From NCBI GenBank assembly GCA_008933995.1, contig WARS01000033.1:3593813-3657812 (forward strand): a stretch of 64,000 bases of DNA. Direction: 5' to 3'. A program made the position numbers and the translations under genes. Below are positions 1-12,080 of the stretch, in pieces (the first letter of the stretch is position 1; every line of letters starts with the position of its first letter). The notes beneath the pieces were generated by a model. The model searched no databases. It worked only from the letters and a program-made list of their open reading frames with translations, and had not been told where the DNA came from. Source of the stretch: Datnioides undecimradiatus (taxonomy: Eukaryota; Chordata; Actinopteri; Lobotiformes; Datnioididae).

Positions 1-26
1 TGTGTGTCTTCCCCCGGCCGACTCAC

Positions 27-3000
27 ATGAAGCCATTTTCTCTCTGGCACTTCTCCAGCGTGTTTTTAATGAGGCCGCCCAGTTTGAGGAAGAACAGCTG
101 CTCCGATGGTTTGGCTGTGGTGCCCGGGCCTTTGGTCTGACGATACTCTTTACACAGCGCTTCGGCGCGGGAGTAGCCTAAACGGAGGAGTCTTCAGGTC
201 AGTGCGAAACAAATACAAGCAGAGGAAAAAAAAAAAAAAAAAAAGACTGTCGATCTGTTGATTCCACGATGAGGCGTGCAGCAGCACACAGGAAGCGAAC
301 ACACAGGAAACGAACACACAGGAAACATCTGGGTCATGGCCCATATGCAAACAACTCATTATGCTTCAACTACATATCTAACAGAGCATGAAGACGTTCT
401 ACATTATCGGACACTTGATCTTTTATAGTTGCTGCTCTTTTCTCACAAAGTGACTCCTTTGACACAATGCATATGTCAAATCAAGCTGAAGAGGAATTAC
501 ATTTCATTAATGTGTTCACTGGTGAATATAAATGTCCAAAATGAAGCTGAACCACAGGTAAACATATACATACAGTTAAAATACATCTACAGATAAAGAC
601 GTTAACTGTGTCTGATCCGTGGCATGGGTATACGTACACTTTTCTGCCTCCTGGAGGGATCTTATAGCCTCTCCGCACTTGTCACTCGCCAGCAGCGTCT
701 GTCCATGATAGCAGAACGCCTGCAAACACAATGAATGAGTGCAACCAGGAGGCTGATGTGCGTGTGTCTCTTCTGTCTTACAAACAGGAGCAGGTTTCAC
801 GGCTGCGCAGAGAGATTCCTTCACATTAATAAAAAGTACTATGAACTGCATTGGGATGTGAACTTACATAAGCCATGTAAAAGTGCTGCTTCAGCTGAAG
901 ATACTTCCTCCACTTGCTGCTGCACTCCGGCTCCAAGGTGTTCAGTGTGTGGTCTGCAGACAGGGCAGACAGCCTTTAGAAGTCTGTTCCTGACTGGCTA
1001 AAGGTCCACGTTAGTGTGTTTAGACTGGACTCCCAAAACCGCTATATAATGCTACTTCAGTGTTGTGGTTGAGTACACACACACACACACACACCTTTAC
1101 CGCAGTTTTGGTGAGGTGGTATAAGTGTTGAGAAATATATTTGGCCAGATTAAATAAGCACGCGCCCAAACCCAACATGTGAAACCACTGACCGGCTTTC
1201 TGATAGAAGTTTGCTGTCTCAAACGCCAGCGCAGCGATGAGCGTGGCATTGTGCTTCAGTTCAATTGCTCTGGCGATTGTCACTGTAAAGAGAGAGAGAG
1301 AGAGAGATGGTAAAGATCTAAAAATGGACACCAAAATGTTTTTTTTTCCTGATACGATAAGAAATTATTACTGATGTCGTTTTACTTATTAATATTTGCT
1401 CTCATCGCAGCCATCCCATCACACTGGTGTGTCTTTTAAAGTACAGACATACAACAACATTACACTACCTGAATTAACAACTACTTTCAGAAATGTTTCT
1501 TTTACTGTTTCAGGTTACGATGGGATCAATAAGGAGAGCTCTATCGCCTGGTATGAGAACATTCTGTCATGCATTTAAATCTGCTGGTGTTGACACACAG
1601 CGGTTAGTGCAATGTTCACAGTCTGCCTACCTTCTTGCGCCTCTGCCTGGCACTGGATGATGTACGCATCCATCACTCTGGGCTCCAGGTCTCTGCCTTT
1701 TTCAGCAGGGGTGATGAGACGGGGGATGTGGACCTCCTGTAGCAGATACGCCACAGAATTAGTCGCTTTCAGGTTATTTACTTCAGTCAGTGTTTTGTTT
1801 TTTTTAATGCCGTTTTTGTTTACAATTTAGCAAACTGACATAATAAAAGCTGAATTAGCTGTTAGCGGCTCTTATTTGCAGTAAACTCATGGATGTAGAG
1901 AAAAACCATCACTGGATACTTTGATTTTGAAGAAAACCTAAGAACAAATTCTCCAAAATTCAGCTTTAATGTGTGTGTTCACCAGAAAACTATCAAAGCT
2001 ATCAGAGTTACTCAGACAAAACAAATATTAGTAAACTCTTATGTGCTCCCTAGGAATATTACATATCGTTGGGAGTTGGGATGAAGTGTAATCACACAGC
2101 TCTGTGATGATTAAGGAGAGGGTGTGTCTCACCTTGAGGTTTTTGAATATTCCAGCAGCAACTTTCAGGCTCCGGTGAACATCTTTCGCTTCAGCCTCTG
2201 TTATGCTGTTAAACAGTCAAACAAGACGGTGTAACAGCATGTAGTATGGTGACAAAGATGACAACATACAGTTTGAAATAAACACTGAGGATTAATCCAT
2301 ATGAATTCTGAGTGAAAATAACAGCACGTACTTTTCTTTCCCTGCTAGTCTCGAGACAAACTTGGTGTACCAGAGGGCGACATTGAAGGCCATGGAGACC
2401 AGTTCAAAGACTGCATCCTGCTGAGCACTGGGAGGAGAGCAGGGAGAGGCGGTGGGTTGTATAGACTGAGAGAAGCACACAAGTCAACTGGGCTAAGATT
2501 AAAAATACAATACGTGACAACTACAATTAGAAACCCTATGATTGTCTCATAAGCCAAATGTAATGGGGTGCATGGAGCTGAGCAGGACTTCTGCAAAGGT
2601 TTATATCCACTGGGATGGTAGATAATGCTGATTTAAATGTGGATCTGTGTTAAGTTTCTTTTCCGCACTTTTAGTGGTCAGCTGCTTCCTAAAATTCCTC
2701 AATTTGCAGCACCCTGGCACATCTTTCAGAGAGGTGGTTGATGGTCTCGTAGAAGGCTCACTTCGGCCCTCTTTAAACCTTCGACGCATCCTTGTAACGC
2801 CGCCACGCAACCATGAAAACAAGCTAAAATGCTTCCATGTACACTGGCACTGGAGGTACTCAGTCTGGGTCTCTACCTTGGTGTGTTTCCTTGTAAAGTG
2901 TCAGTCCACTTGAAGTTCTGGATGAACCTCATCTTGTTCTCCTGTGTAGTTCCATCCAGGGACAGGATAAAGCCTGATGTATCATAAACCAGTATTTAAA

Positions 3001-4014
3001 ATAAAGAGAAGCAGCTGGTTAGGTGCAAAGCAAAATCAAAAAGTGCAGTGTTAGAGGGCAAACAAAGAGAAACACAATTTACAGTCATTACCAATACAGG
3101 CATGTAATTACAGTGTTCCAGGCTATGAAATACCAAGCAAATGCTCTCTGACTATATTGATGTGAAGTATTAATTATTAAGTACTCGGCCTAATTAACTG
3201 GCTTTTACCTTTTCAAGATCTAGATTTCCACTTTAATTTTCCCCACAAGTATGTGAAAGATTGTAAAAACAGTCTCACGCTGCGCTCTCTGATACTGTTA
3301 TATGGGCATGTTCTTTAATGGCTCATCACAACACAGACTGAAACAGTCAAACTAAATATGTTTCATCAAAAGGAAATAATACAAATTGCATTCGTGTTTT
3401 AATTGAGTCTGCACCATCTGATATAGTTCTGTTGAGCAATGATTGACTGACCAGCATGTTTGAATTAACTGAACCACTGACGGACGACGCTGCATCTTAA
3501 AGGACTGAAACCGAGACTGGAGACGGGAAAACACATATGTTTATGTGTTTGCTCCAGAGTGGACATACCTTGCAGGAGGGAGAAGTATGCGTCTGTGGCA
3601 TTTTTCATGATCTCCGGGTTGCAGGTGACATCGGTGAACATCTCCAGCAGCCTTGCCCTGGTTGTCCTCAGGTCACTGAATGCGTGGAACAGACAACAAT
3701 CAGTTGGTGCTTTGAATTTACAGTATTCCAACAGGGCACTGCCATAGTCTATGGTAAAGAGGTGACTGTGATGACATTACAGCAACGGCAGCTTGCTATT
3801 AGACCTTACATCAATGCAGAAACAGTGCAGTATATCTGTCTGTGATCACGGTCACAGTCAGAGTACAATCTGATAACAACGTTCTCGGTTTATGAAGCGG
3901 AGATAGGACATACTTGCATATCTTATTGGCAGCGGGGCTCCCTGCCACTCCATAAAAATTAAAGGACACGGGCGCTGTTGCCTTCAGGGGGTTTCTGTGA
4001 AACCAATGTGCCAT
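27..4014 (-). CDS. brox: BROX, BRO1 domain and CAAX motif protein (3' end outside window)
   Basis: Ten coding exons can be joined in frame on the minus strand, all with GT-AG borders: 3914-4014, 3569-3675, 2877-2973, 2332-2427, 2133-2205, 1631-1736, 1193-1282, 868-953, 638-719 and 27-177. They encode 329 residues plus two bases of the next codon. The start [20 protein letters not shown] and blocks such as [34 protein letters not shown] and [19 protein letters not shown] match BROX closely. The human protein is about 411 residues, so about 80 C-terminal residues with the farnesylated CAAX box lie left of base 1; bases 1-26 are intron beginning with a GTGAGT donor. Known for the family: the BRO1 domain binds ESCRT-III CHMP4 proteins, and prenylated BROX works at membranes including the nuclear envelope. 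No frameshift or stop is seen. The start is fixed by homology and by a 5' UTR acceptor at 4033. Confidence 0.95.
1075..1094. repeat. (AC)n microsatellite in a BROX intron
   Basis: Ten uninterrupted AC units lie in the intron between the coding exons at 1193-1282 and 868-953. No function is suggested. Confidence 0.95.
1289..1307. repeat. (AG)n tract next to a BROX splice acceptor
   Basis: About nine AG units sit a few bases upstream, in transcript direction, of the acceptor of the exon at 1193-1282. On the transcript strand this is a CT tract, so it supplies or lengthens the polypyrimidine tract of that acceptor. Length variation here could affect splicing; that is inference. Confidence 0.85.
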
Positions 4015-4032
4015 CCTGTGGATGAGGGCACA

Positions 4033-4640
4033 CCTTAAAGAAGAAACACAAGATGACAGGCAGTTAATAAATGAGTTCTATATCTGGTAAAAACACACTG
4101 TCAAGTCAGAGAGCGACCTCCCAATAGGCCATTGTGTTTCTGTGAAGTCGTTATTAAGGAGACATTATTAGCTAGCTTATGTGTCATCTTGGCTAACGTC
4201 ATCTCACCGATACGTACGCTACAACTCGCTAGCGGCCGTGTTAGCACTCTCAGTTACTGCCCCTCTCCCTAAGCTCCCCTGCTGAAATTTTGACAAAAGT
4301 CCTGTTACGTTTCGTTGGGCTGCTATAAATTGTTTTTAATTATTATTTGTCTGTCTATTGTATACTAAAAGTCAATTACGTAAGCCGTGGAGAGCAACAG
4401 CTAACAGCTAACACTAGCTACATCTAGAGACGTTAAAGTGACTAATTGGAGCGATGTGACAACTAGCATATTATATGGCTGAATGGATGGACTGAAACCG
4501 TTTAAATAAATAATGAGTTTTACGGTTTACCTGTCGTTCTGGTGCTGTTGACAAGAGGTTTGTTGGTCCTTGTGGAAAGTCTGACTCTGACAACAACTTA
4601 CTTCCGGAAATAAACACGGAGTAAAAGCTGACCAATGAAA
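4033..4640 (-). promoter_or_regulatory. brox: BROX 5' UTR intron, first exon and promoter
   Basis: On the minus strand a donor (CGACAG then GTAAAC, exon end 4531) pairs with an acceptor (TTTAAG, exon start 4033), giving a non-coding first exon of roughly 4531-4600 and an intron of about 500 bp. At 4600-4610 lies ACTTCCGGAAA, a palindromic ETS/GABPA-type site common in TATA-less housekeeping promoters. A CCAAT motif sits at 4632-4636. No TATA box is obvious. The transcription start is inferred from these motifs, not observed. Confidence 0.55.
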
Positions 4641-5153
4641 GGACCCGGTTCCTTCACATGACGTGTGCCCGGAAAATACCTCAGATCTCCGATCAGCTTC
4701 TCTTTTGTTGAGGGTTCAGGAGCATAAAAGGCCTGTACCATGCCATGATCTGGCTATTTTAAACAGCAGTCAGATCAGTCACTGATGGAACTGGCGTTTT
4801 GTTTGATTAGTTACCTTGGTAATGTGTTATTTCAAGAGTTTGACTTAATGTTTCCTGGAAATTTGGTCTAGAGGACAATGTTCACAGTTACCTGACATGA
4901 GTTTATTGTTGAACTTAAAAGGAGCTGTTGACTTTTACAGGACTTTCTCAGGAATTACAAATGACTACAAAAACAGACTCAGATCCAAAGTGTAAGTTCA
5001 CTAGTAGATGGATTTTACACATTGTGTGTTTAGCTGAACTGCTGTGTAACCATAACCTCAAGATTGCTATCACAGTTGACAGAAAGTGTACCACATGTAC
5101 ATAACAAAGAATTTCTACAGATGATCCTGTAAAATAAAGTGTTGCGAGTTATT
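4641..5153. other. Intergenic stretch between BROX and the MGAT2-like gene
   Basis: AT-rich single-copy-looking sequence upstream of BROX. No open frame, RNA gene or clear repeat was recognised. The two flanking genes are both on the minus strand, so this lies between the 3' end of the MGAT2-like transcript and the BROX promoter. Confidence 0.5.
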
Positions 5154-6961
5154 TTTATTCATGATGAGAGAGGAGGGAAATTCAGCCTTTTATTTTTTTT
5201 CCCATTTGGCAAACATTGTGAAATATGAACAGCTATTTCAAGTGATCATCAGAAATAAACAAGAAAACAAGCAAAAAAACAAAAAAAAACAAAACCCAGC
5301 TGGTCTCATTCCCAACAGGTATACATCTCACCAACTAAGAAATCACTGGGCCACACAAGAACATACATACACACACACAGAGAAAGTCATTTTTACAAAA
5401 GTACATCATTGTGTATGAGGCCATCTTTCAGCATAAAAATAGAAGATAACTGATTCCATTACCATTATCACATTCATTTCAGGTATCTCCAGAAGACAAA
5501 CTGAGGTACACCAGTATCAGGTTGGACCACTGACTTGGAGCAACTGTCACCTGTTGCAAACAAGATGTCAAAGTGATGCTGTCATTTTACCTGACTGAAC
5601 AACGGTGACTTTTGTGAAATCAACATTCACATCCCATTTTCCCTCAACATGTAATGAATAAAGACACTACCTACAGCATCTCTGAGGGGAGTCCCAAGCG
5701 TTGACAAATGCATATAAGTACTTGGTCAACATTATTATAATCAGTGCAACTATAAAAATCTCTACAAAAATAAAACAAGTTTAGGCACAAAAGGAACAAT
5801 CAGAAGGCACTTTTGGTCAGTTTTAAGGCAGTATCAATATACCCATGTTAATCTTCTCTTTTTTTTACAGTGGAATTTATTTATATATTTCACTAACTAT
5901 TTAAAGAATACCATACAATAAACATCAGTTTTCCTTCTTCTAAAATCCAAATGCCATTCATTCTGGTCTCATTTGGATGTTATTTCCTAAAATCAACTCT
6001 AATATCAAAAGGTGCAAATATAGAAACGCAGAGTCACAGATGAGCCTGGTGTTTGCAGAACAAAGAGTCTTGAACCAGACTCCAAAAGGTCACTTTTTTG
6101 CCTGTCAGAAAGCAAATATACAGTCATCCAAAAGAAAAATCAATATCAGGCTAGGTCTCCTTGTTCCCACCAGGGATCAATAAGAAGGGGAGTAGGAGAC
6201 TTACTAAGTGTTGTCAGTTGATCTCACCTCAAAGACCCCTGGTTATAACAGGCATGAAGGTTACGATCAGTAACACAAACCCCATTATGTGCATTACATC
6301 ATTATGACATTGTCAACTTCAAAGAAGCAGTAACTGTATAAACTACAACTTTACCCTATATTGATGATTGTCATGTATGTTTTCCCTAAAAGTCTGTACA
6401 ATACATGGGCTTTTTTGTTGTTGCACTAATCGTACCATAAAAAGCAGGCAAAAAATAACCATTGCAAATGAATGGTTTGACATTATTTCACTACAAACGA
6501 ACGTGTGAAACAAAGTGTTCTCAGACAAGGAAAGCAACTAAAACTGCAGATTAGTGTGTGTGTTTCTGTGTGTGTGTGTATGTTGTATGATTTCCCCATC
6601 GCTCTGCAGTAAATCTAACCAAATGTTCTGGCTTGTGAGACACCCAGTACAAAAAAAATCTGGTGTCAAGAAAACAAACAAAAGAGTGAACCTGCATTAT
6701 ACACAACACAAATATCAACAAAAGTCTTTGGCAACTGTGCAGCTTTGGTGATTTAAAAACAAGTCTAGCTGTGTACATGCAACATGCTGGATTTGGTCCT
6801 ACGTCTTGGAAGACCTCGCTTGGAAGACAACATTAAGAAAACATGAAGTGAAAGCACAACCCACTGCAGCCTCTGAAACCCTGAAAAGTTATGTATGAAT
6901 GGCACATCTGCAGAATACCAAAGAGCATTTTGTCCTTGTTACTGACGAAAAGAGCTCTAGC
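5154..6961 (-). other. Probable 3' UTR of the MGAT2-like gene
   Basis: No coding frame follows the stop at 6962. Minus-strand AATAAA signals (TTTATT on the plus strand) occur at 5876-5881, 5189-5194 and 5154-5159, so a 3' UTR of about 1.1-1.8 kb is plausible. The segment contains A-rich runs around 5250-5300 and a GT-rich patch at 6555-6580. The extent is inferred from poly(A) signals only. Confidence 0.45.
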
Positions 6962-8221
6962 TCAAAGTTTGGCATAGTTATTGCACAGAATATGGTCTCG
7001 AATGTCTCCCCATCCTCCGTTCTTCATGTGTGCCTTGTGCTCCACTGCTTCTGCACCACTTAGAGCAAGAGATTGAGGAAAGAGGCCATCCTTGGCCAAC
7101 TGAAGGTCCTCCTCGACCCTCTGTGCAGCCCATTCTGGCCTGCAGTTTTCCTTCTGGTGAAGGCCACAATCTCCTGTGTGGAGAACCCTGGAGCCCTGCG
7201 CTACAAGCACTTTGAGTGGCTTTGAAATGCAGGTTCCTGAGAGGTGTTGTAGAGTCCAGTCCCAGTTGTAGTCGTCATAGGTGCAGAATTCATTGTTGCA
7301 GCCCATCAGCTTGTAGTACACCTCCCTGGAGATGGCCATGCCTATGTTGTGTTTAGTGGACATCCACCCAGTGGTCAACACCTTATTGGACAGTCTGGTG
7401 AAATCAGTCAAGCCATTGTGGTTACCCAAAGCCAGCATGTCGCAATCAGGACAGCGGGTCTTCCTGAACTCTATCATTGATTTATAAAAATGAAAAAAGT
7501 CAGGTAAGATGTAGTTGTCCTCCTCCAGAAAGATTGCAAAGCCGCTGTAGCCCTGCATCGCCTGCACTCGCTCCCACACAAAGTGCAATTTCCACCACCA
7601 GTGGTGTTTGGTTTGCGTGATGAAGGCCTCCCTGTAGTGTCCATAGGAGTCAGGGTGTTCTGTGTTGAGGCATCCTGTTTTGAGAGCGTCGTCCTTGGAT
7701 ATGTCTCGAGGGCAGTCTCGTGGATCCTGCCCAGGAAACTCACTGGGATATAGCTGAGTGCTAAAAGGGAAATAAATTTGCAGCACTTTGCAAAAAGTTA
7801 TCCCTTGCACAATGGCGTTGATTTCCTCTGAAAAATAATCATGGCTGAAGATGAGGAGGAAACTGTGGACCTCAGCAGCTCTCTCCAGTGACTTGATAAG
7901 CAGTCTGAGGTATTCAGGCCTGTTGTGGACCTGCACAACCAGCACCAGTTGAGGCTCCCCTGGAAAGCTGTTTGCATTGTGAACACACTGCTTGTAATTA
8001 GCATTGTAAACTGACTTTGTCAACTCTGGCAATGACCCATAGTTGAATTTCACCATGTCACCTGAATGCATGCCGTGATTTCCCTGCGGGACGTTGTTAC
8101 TGAGTCCGCTCGTGTCATTCTCGGAAACCAATAATACACGTGTTGAAAACAGCAGAATCACAACTACAAAGGAAACACCCAGGAGCGCGAGCAGATTCTT
8201 CTTAAGCAGCCGAAACCTCAT
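6962..8221 (-). CDS. mgat2: MGAT2-like N-acetylglucosaminyltransferase II (GT16), single exon
   Basis: A 419-residue type II Golgi protein. A short basic N-terminus (MRFRLLKK) is followed by a signal-anchor helix at about residues 10-32. The GT16 catalytic domain has QVHNRPEYL at 97-105, SHDYF, the PRDCPRD block at 167-173, KHHWWWKLHFVWERV, the metal/nucleotide motif EED at 233-235, TYDDYNWDW at 314-322 and NGGWGDIRDH near the end. The cysteines that pair in human MGAT2 are present by alignment from memory. Known for the family: transfer of GlcNAc in beta-1,2 linkage to the alpha-1,6 mannose arm, enabling complex N-glycans. The coding region is intronless, as in other vertebrate MGAT2 genes. 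The start at 8221 aligns with the human start and has A at -3; an in-frame ATG at 8464 would give 500 residues but has a weaker context. Divergence (for example EEDN where human has EEDH) suggests a paralogue rather than the canonical orthologue. Confidence 0.9.
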   Translation of the reverse strand: MRFRLLKKNLLALLGVSFVVVILLFSTRVLLVSENDTSGLSNNVPQGNHGMHSGDMVKFNYGSLPELTKSVYNANYKQCVHNANSFPGEPQLVLVVQVHNRPEYLRLLIKSLERAAEVHSFLLIFSHDYFSEEINAIVQGITFCKVLQIYFPFSTQLYPSEFPGQDPRDCPRDISKDDALKTGCLNTEHPDSYGHYREAFITQTKHHWWWKLHFVWERVQAMQGYSGFAIFLEEDNYILPDFFHFYKSMIEFRKTRCPDCDMLALGNHNGLTDFTRLSNKVLTTGWMSTKHNIGMAISREVYYKLMGCNNEFCTYDDYNWDWTLQHLSGTCISKPLKVLVAQGSRVLHTGDCGLHQKENCRPEWAAQRVEEDLQLAKDGLFPQSLALSGAEAVEHKAHMKNGGWGDIRDHILCNNYAKL

Positions 8222-8720
8222 TTTCTCAGAGTAAGAAACAGGCGTTGAAAGGCAACAGCAACGGCTTTCATTCACCTTATCGCGCGTGTCTTCATTGTAA
8301 ACTTGTTTGCGACATTGTTTCCTCCCCTCGTGCACTTTAACTCCCGATAGAAGCAGCGCGATGTCGCGTGACGCGTGTTTCCAACCAAGTGTCAAGCGTT
8401 TCTTGATGGCCGCTTTTCCTCTCGCAGGACTGTCCTTCCACTTGAAAACCGTGTCATTTGCCAAAACAGTCGCGTAAGCCGCTTGCCTTCAACCACCTGT
8501 GGAAAAAGTACAACAAAGCGAACAGAGAAGAGTGAGCGCCGCGTATAAAACCGTGTTTTAATTTGCCGTTAAAAAGAAGCTAACTCGCTGCGCTTAGCAT
8601 AATTTGACTTACCCCAAACTAGGTGTAATGTGTCAACACGCGCACACCAGGAAGAGGATGATGGGACTATGATACATCTTGGCTGCAACTTATTGACTGC
8701 TGACGTGTACAATCCAGCCA
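8222..8720 (-). promoter_or_regulatory. 5' UTR, UTR intron and promoter of the MGAT2-like gene
   Basis: On the minus strand, donor GGG|GTAAGT ends an exon at 8613, and acceptor TTTTTCCACAG begins the next exon at 8496. This gives a leader intron of about 116 bp and a first exon of roughly 8613-8700. The leader from 8464 to 8222 is open in frame with the coding region for 81 codons. The region is richer in CpG than its surroundings. No TATA box stands out upstream of the proposed first exon. Confidence 0.5.
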
Positions 8721-11693
8721 ACGGGGGAGAGCTCGAGCGCCTGCTCAGCGAATCATTGTCCTACCTATAGTTGTGTCATAGGAGAAGCTAATGTAAATCA
8801 GGCCTCATTTGAATAGTAAACAATAGGAGAGGCTCTTTATAGAAAGTGTGGCTTTGCTGTAACATTCCTCCTTTTAATCTAGTTGTATGTAGGTAATAAG
8901 TTAGTGTAAAGTCACCTTTTAGGCTTGCTAGTTTGAATTAAATAGGATTTTCAGTGTTGACCCATAGCTGCTCTGTTTTTTTTAGATATTTATAAAAAGA
9001 ATTGATTTTTTTTTTAATCTACTTTGAGCAAAATCATTTAGCCCAGTGGTTCAGGTTACCTGTTCTGGTTTGACTGGTTGAATCTGTTTTGTTGTTATAA
9101 ATCTCACCCAAATACATAACAAAAGGGTGTGGGGTGTAACACCTGAAACTACAAGACTGGAAAATTTGATACCCCTGGTAGGAGGCGACTTTACAACAGG
9201 AGATGGAGCTCGAGATTGGGACTGGTGTTATATACTGGGATATTATTGGGTTTAAATGAGACACTGCCCCTGTTGCTTTGATAATCCTGTGCTAAAAGAC
9301 TCTCTTTCTTTGTTTTCTAACTTTTAATAATAAGAGGGTGATCTGAGTGTGAAATATAGATATGTTGCTTAGTCTAGTGATATCACTATTTGTCATCATA
9401 CAGTGAGTAATGTTGAGAAACTGTTCATGAGTAAAATTACCCCACAGAAATCCAGTGAACTAAGTCACATTATCACATAATTGTAAAAAAAAAACAAAAA
9501 AACAAACTGAATTCTTATAAATCACATATTGTTTGATCTGAAACGTTTTCTCTGCAATAAATCATGTATACATGCTATTATGCCATTTATACATATGTTT
9601 GACACTCATCGTGATCATCTACATGTGCAATGACTGGCAACAGAGATCACATTTTTGGCTGAATTTAAGTCTTCTGATATTATGACAGGCTGACAAACAA
9701 ACGGCGAGGAGATTGGCACTGTTTTCCTCTCATGTTGTTTACTTTATTATTGGTCAGTAACAACTTCAGATGCATGAAGGTTGATTCAGAAAGTGCTCAC
9801 CATCGTAATCTGAGTGCCAGTGAGCTGTGTGATTGGCTACTATGAGATATCAACTTTGTTAGGATGCCACTTTCTTCTGTTCTGCATAATCATAACTGAA
9901 TAAGGACTTCTGTAGACGTCTCTGCATGCAGGTACAGTCTTAAACTGTAATTCCCACGCAAGGACCTTGTCTTATTACATTGTAACATTGTAATTTATAA
10001 TGCAGTTAACAAACTGACTCTGTTGTTAGTAATTTAAATCAATCAAATCAATTCTGTTTTTAAATGATTTGAAGCTCTTTGTACACTCTTTTACATCTTC
10101 TACAATTCTCTAAATACAGCAGTGAGACTCCTCACTGTTACCAAGATGACACATCATATCAATTCTGTGCCATCCTCCCTAATACCTGTACTTTTTGCAT
10201 ATTGCATGGTATTTGGTATAAGTAAACCATGAAGTATATATACATACACTTTTTACACTATGTAATTATCAATGTCCTTATTTACAATATTTAAGTCAGT
10301 TCCACTGTTGAATATATTGTGATGGGTAAGTCATCTGAGTTTATCTCTTCATGCACATGTCTGTCACATGACTGTTATTGACACCAGCAATGAATGGGGA
10401 GTTTGAATGCAGTTGTTCATCCTCCATTCAGGCTTTAGGCTTGGAGGATGAGGAAGCTGGACCACTTCCTCCAGATAACACAAACGGACAGGGCATGTTA
10501 GAGAAACTGCCACATGGCCCATCATAATGTCACACTAATCATAGTTCACGCAGCATCACTGACATGTCGCAGTTTTCAGGAAATTCTGTGCACCAGAGTT
10601 TATGTATATCAGACATACAACCTGCTGGAAATTATATGTATGTGGAACTTTATTGCATTTTGGGGTATTTATAATGTTTGTGTAGGCCGAGGCACTGCAT
10701 CGCCCTCCTCTGTCGTGTTGTTATAAGTTGAATCTTTCATAAAAACTCCAGTGAAAGACTGAGGAACCAAAGCCCCCCAGTGGTTGATCAGCAGCAAAGC
10801 AGATAAATAAACTGTTTTGACCAGAAAACAGTTGGTTTTACTGGAAATGAAACAGTCCTGGAGGTCAGATTCGCCCTGGCTTACTGTCAGTCACAGCTTG
10901 ACCACAGCTCTGCTAAAAGCAGTCTGGACAGTGTAGTTTAACTTTGATAAAGTCATTGTGTGATTTTTCTAAATAAACTACATGTTGATGCTAAAAGGGA
11001 AATCAAAACCACCCACTGAGCTTTAATCTACGCTTGCTTTTTGCCTGATATGATCACAGGGATCACAACAACCAGGAACACTTCATTTTACAGGTCCCAT
11101 TGTTTCTGAATGATTTCCTGCAAAAAGAAATTACATGCAACTGTCTATTCTTCAGATACTGACGCAAAAGAAGGATGCTATTTGATACAAATTACAAAGG
11201 AAATAGACACAGTGTTGACTCGGTCCTGAGTCGTCACTGCCTGACTGTCTTTTCTCTCTCTTTCCCTTACCGTTAACCTTACTGGTGTGTTTAGGGTCCC
11301 GGAGCCTCAGAGCAGCTCAGAGCAGACACATACTTAAGATTGTTTTCCACACTTAACACTTCTTAACTGTATGAGAATGGTTGATTTGAAGCTGTTTCCA
11401 ATATTTTTTTTAAAAAAGTTGTAAACAAGAAAAACATGGTTAAAAAACAATGAATGCTCATATGTTTTATGTCCATGATTGGGGTGGACTTTTTACACAG
11501 TGCTACTTCTTTAAAGCACCAAATAAGTACATACACACATACGCATATAAGTGGGATAGACCGGGAACAGAACGTAAACCTGTGCAAGCTTTACAGGAAA
11601 AACAGGTTTACATGCAGAACCCTAGGCTGTGTAACTTTACTATATTGTGAATTTGCACATAGTTCGTTTGAGTCGTGCAAAGCCAGGCCACTT

Positions 11694-11697
<4 letters not shown>
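8721..11697. other. Intergenic, no gene recognised
   Basis: AT-rich sequence upstream of the MGAT2-like gene. Open frames are short and have no recognisable domain. CCCAGTGGTTCAGGTTACC at about 9045 resembles a hAT transposon terminus, but no partner end was found. No RNA gene was recognised. Confidence 0.5.
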
Positions 11698-11745
<48 letters not shown>

Positions 11746-11768
11746 ATGAAAGAGAGAGAGAGAGAGAG
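11698..11768. repeat. Compound microsatellite (GT)n then (AG)n
   Basis: About 23 GT units at 11698-11744 are followed, after the short spacer CATGAA, by about nine AG units at 11751-11768. The GT part is uninterrupted and therefore likely polymorphic. Confidence 0.97.
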
Positions 11769-12080
11769 CACTTAGACTTCCGTTATTGGAGTTCTATTTA
11801 TTGTTCATAAAAGGCGTCCAACATCTAGTTAAACCTCTCTGGGTTCCTAAAATAAAGCCAGGATGCAGGATTCCTTTGTCTGTGCATGACTTTTTGGCAA
11901 ACAAAAGGAACAAATACATTTTGTAATGCACAGCCTGTACAGTATTCAATGCAGTGTTTCCTCATTTGGTTCAGTTTGTTGTTGGGAAAGGGTTCCCACT
12001 TCTATACTTTTCTATAAATGACAAATCGGAATTAAAGAAAAAAATATATATGAAGGAAAAAATGTTATTTTTGTTTTTTT

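Noticed and set aside
8222..8464. Start of the MGAT2-like protein at 8464 (500 residues)
   Set aside because: Homology to MGAT2 begins at the ATG at 8221, which has the better initiation context. The upstream codons are kept only as a finding.
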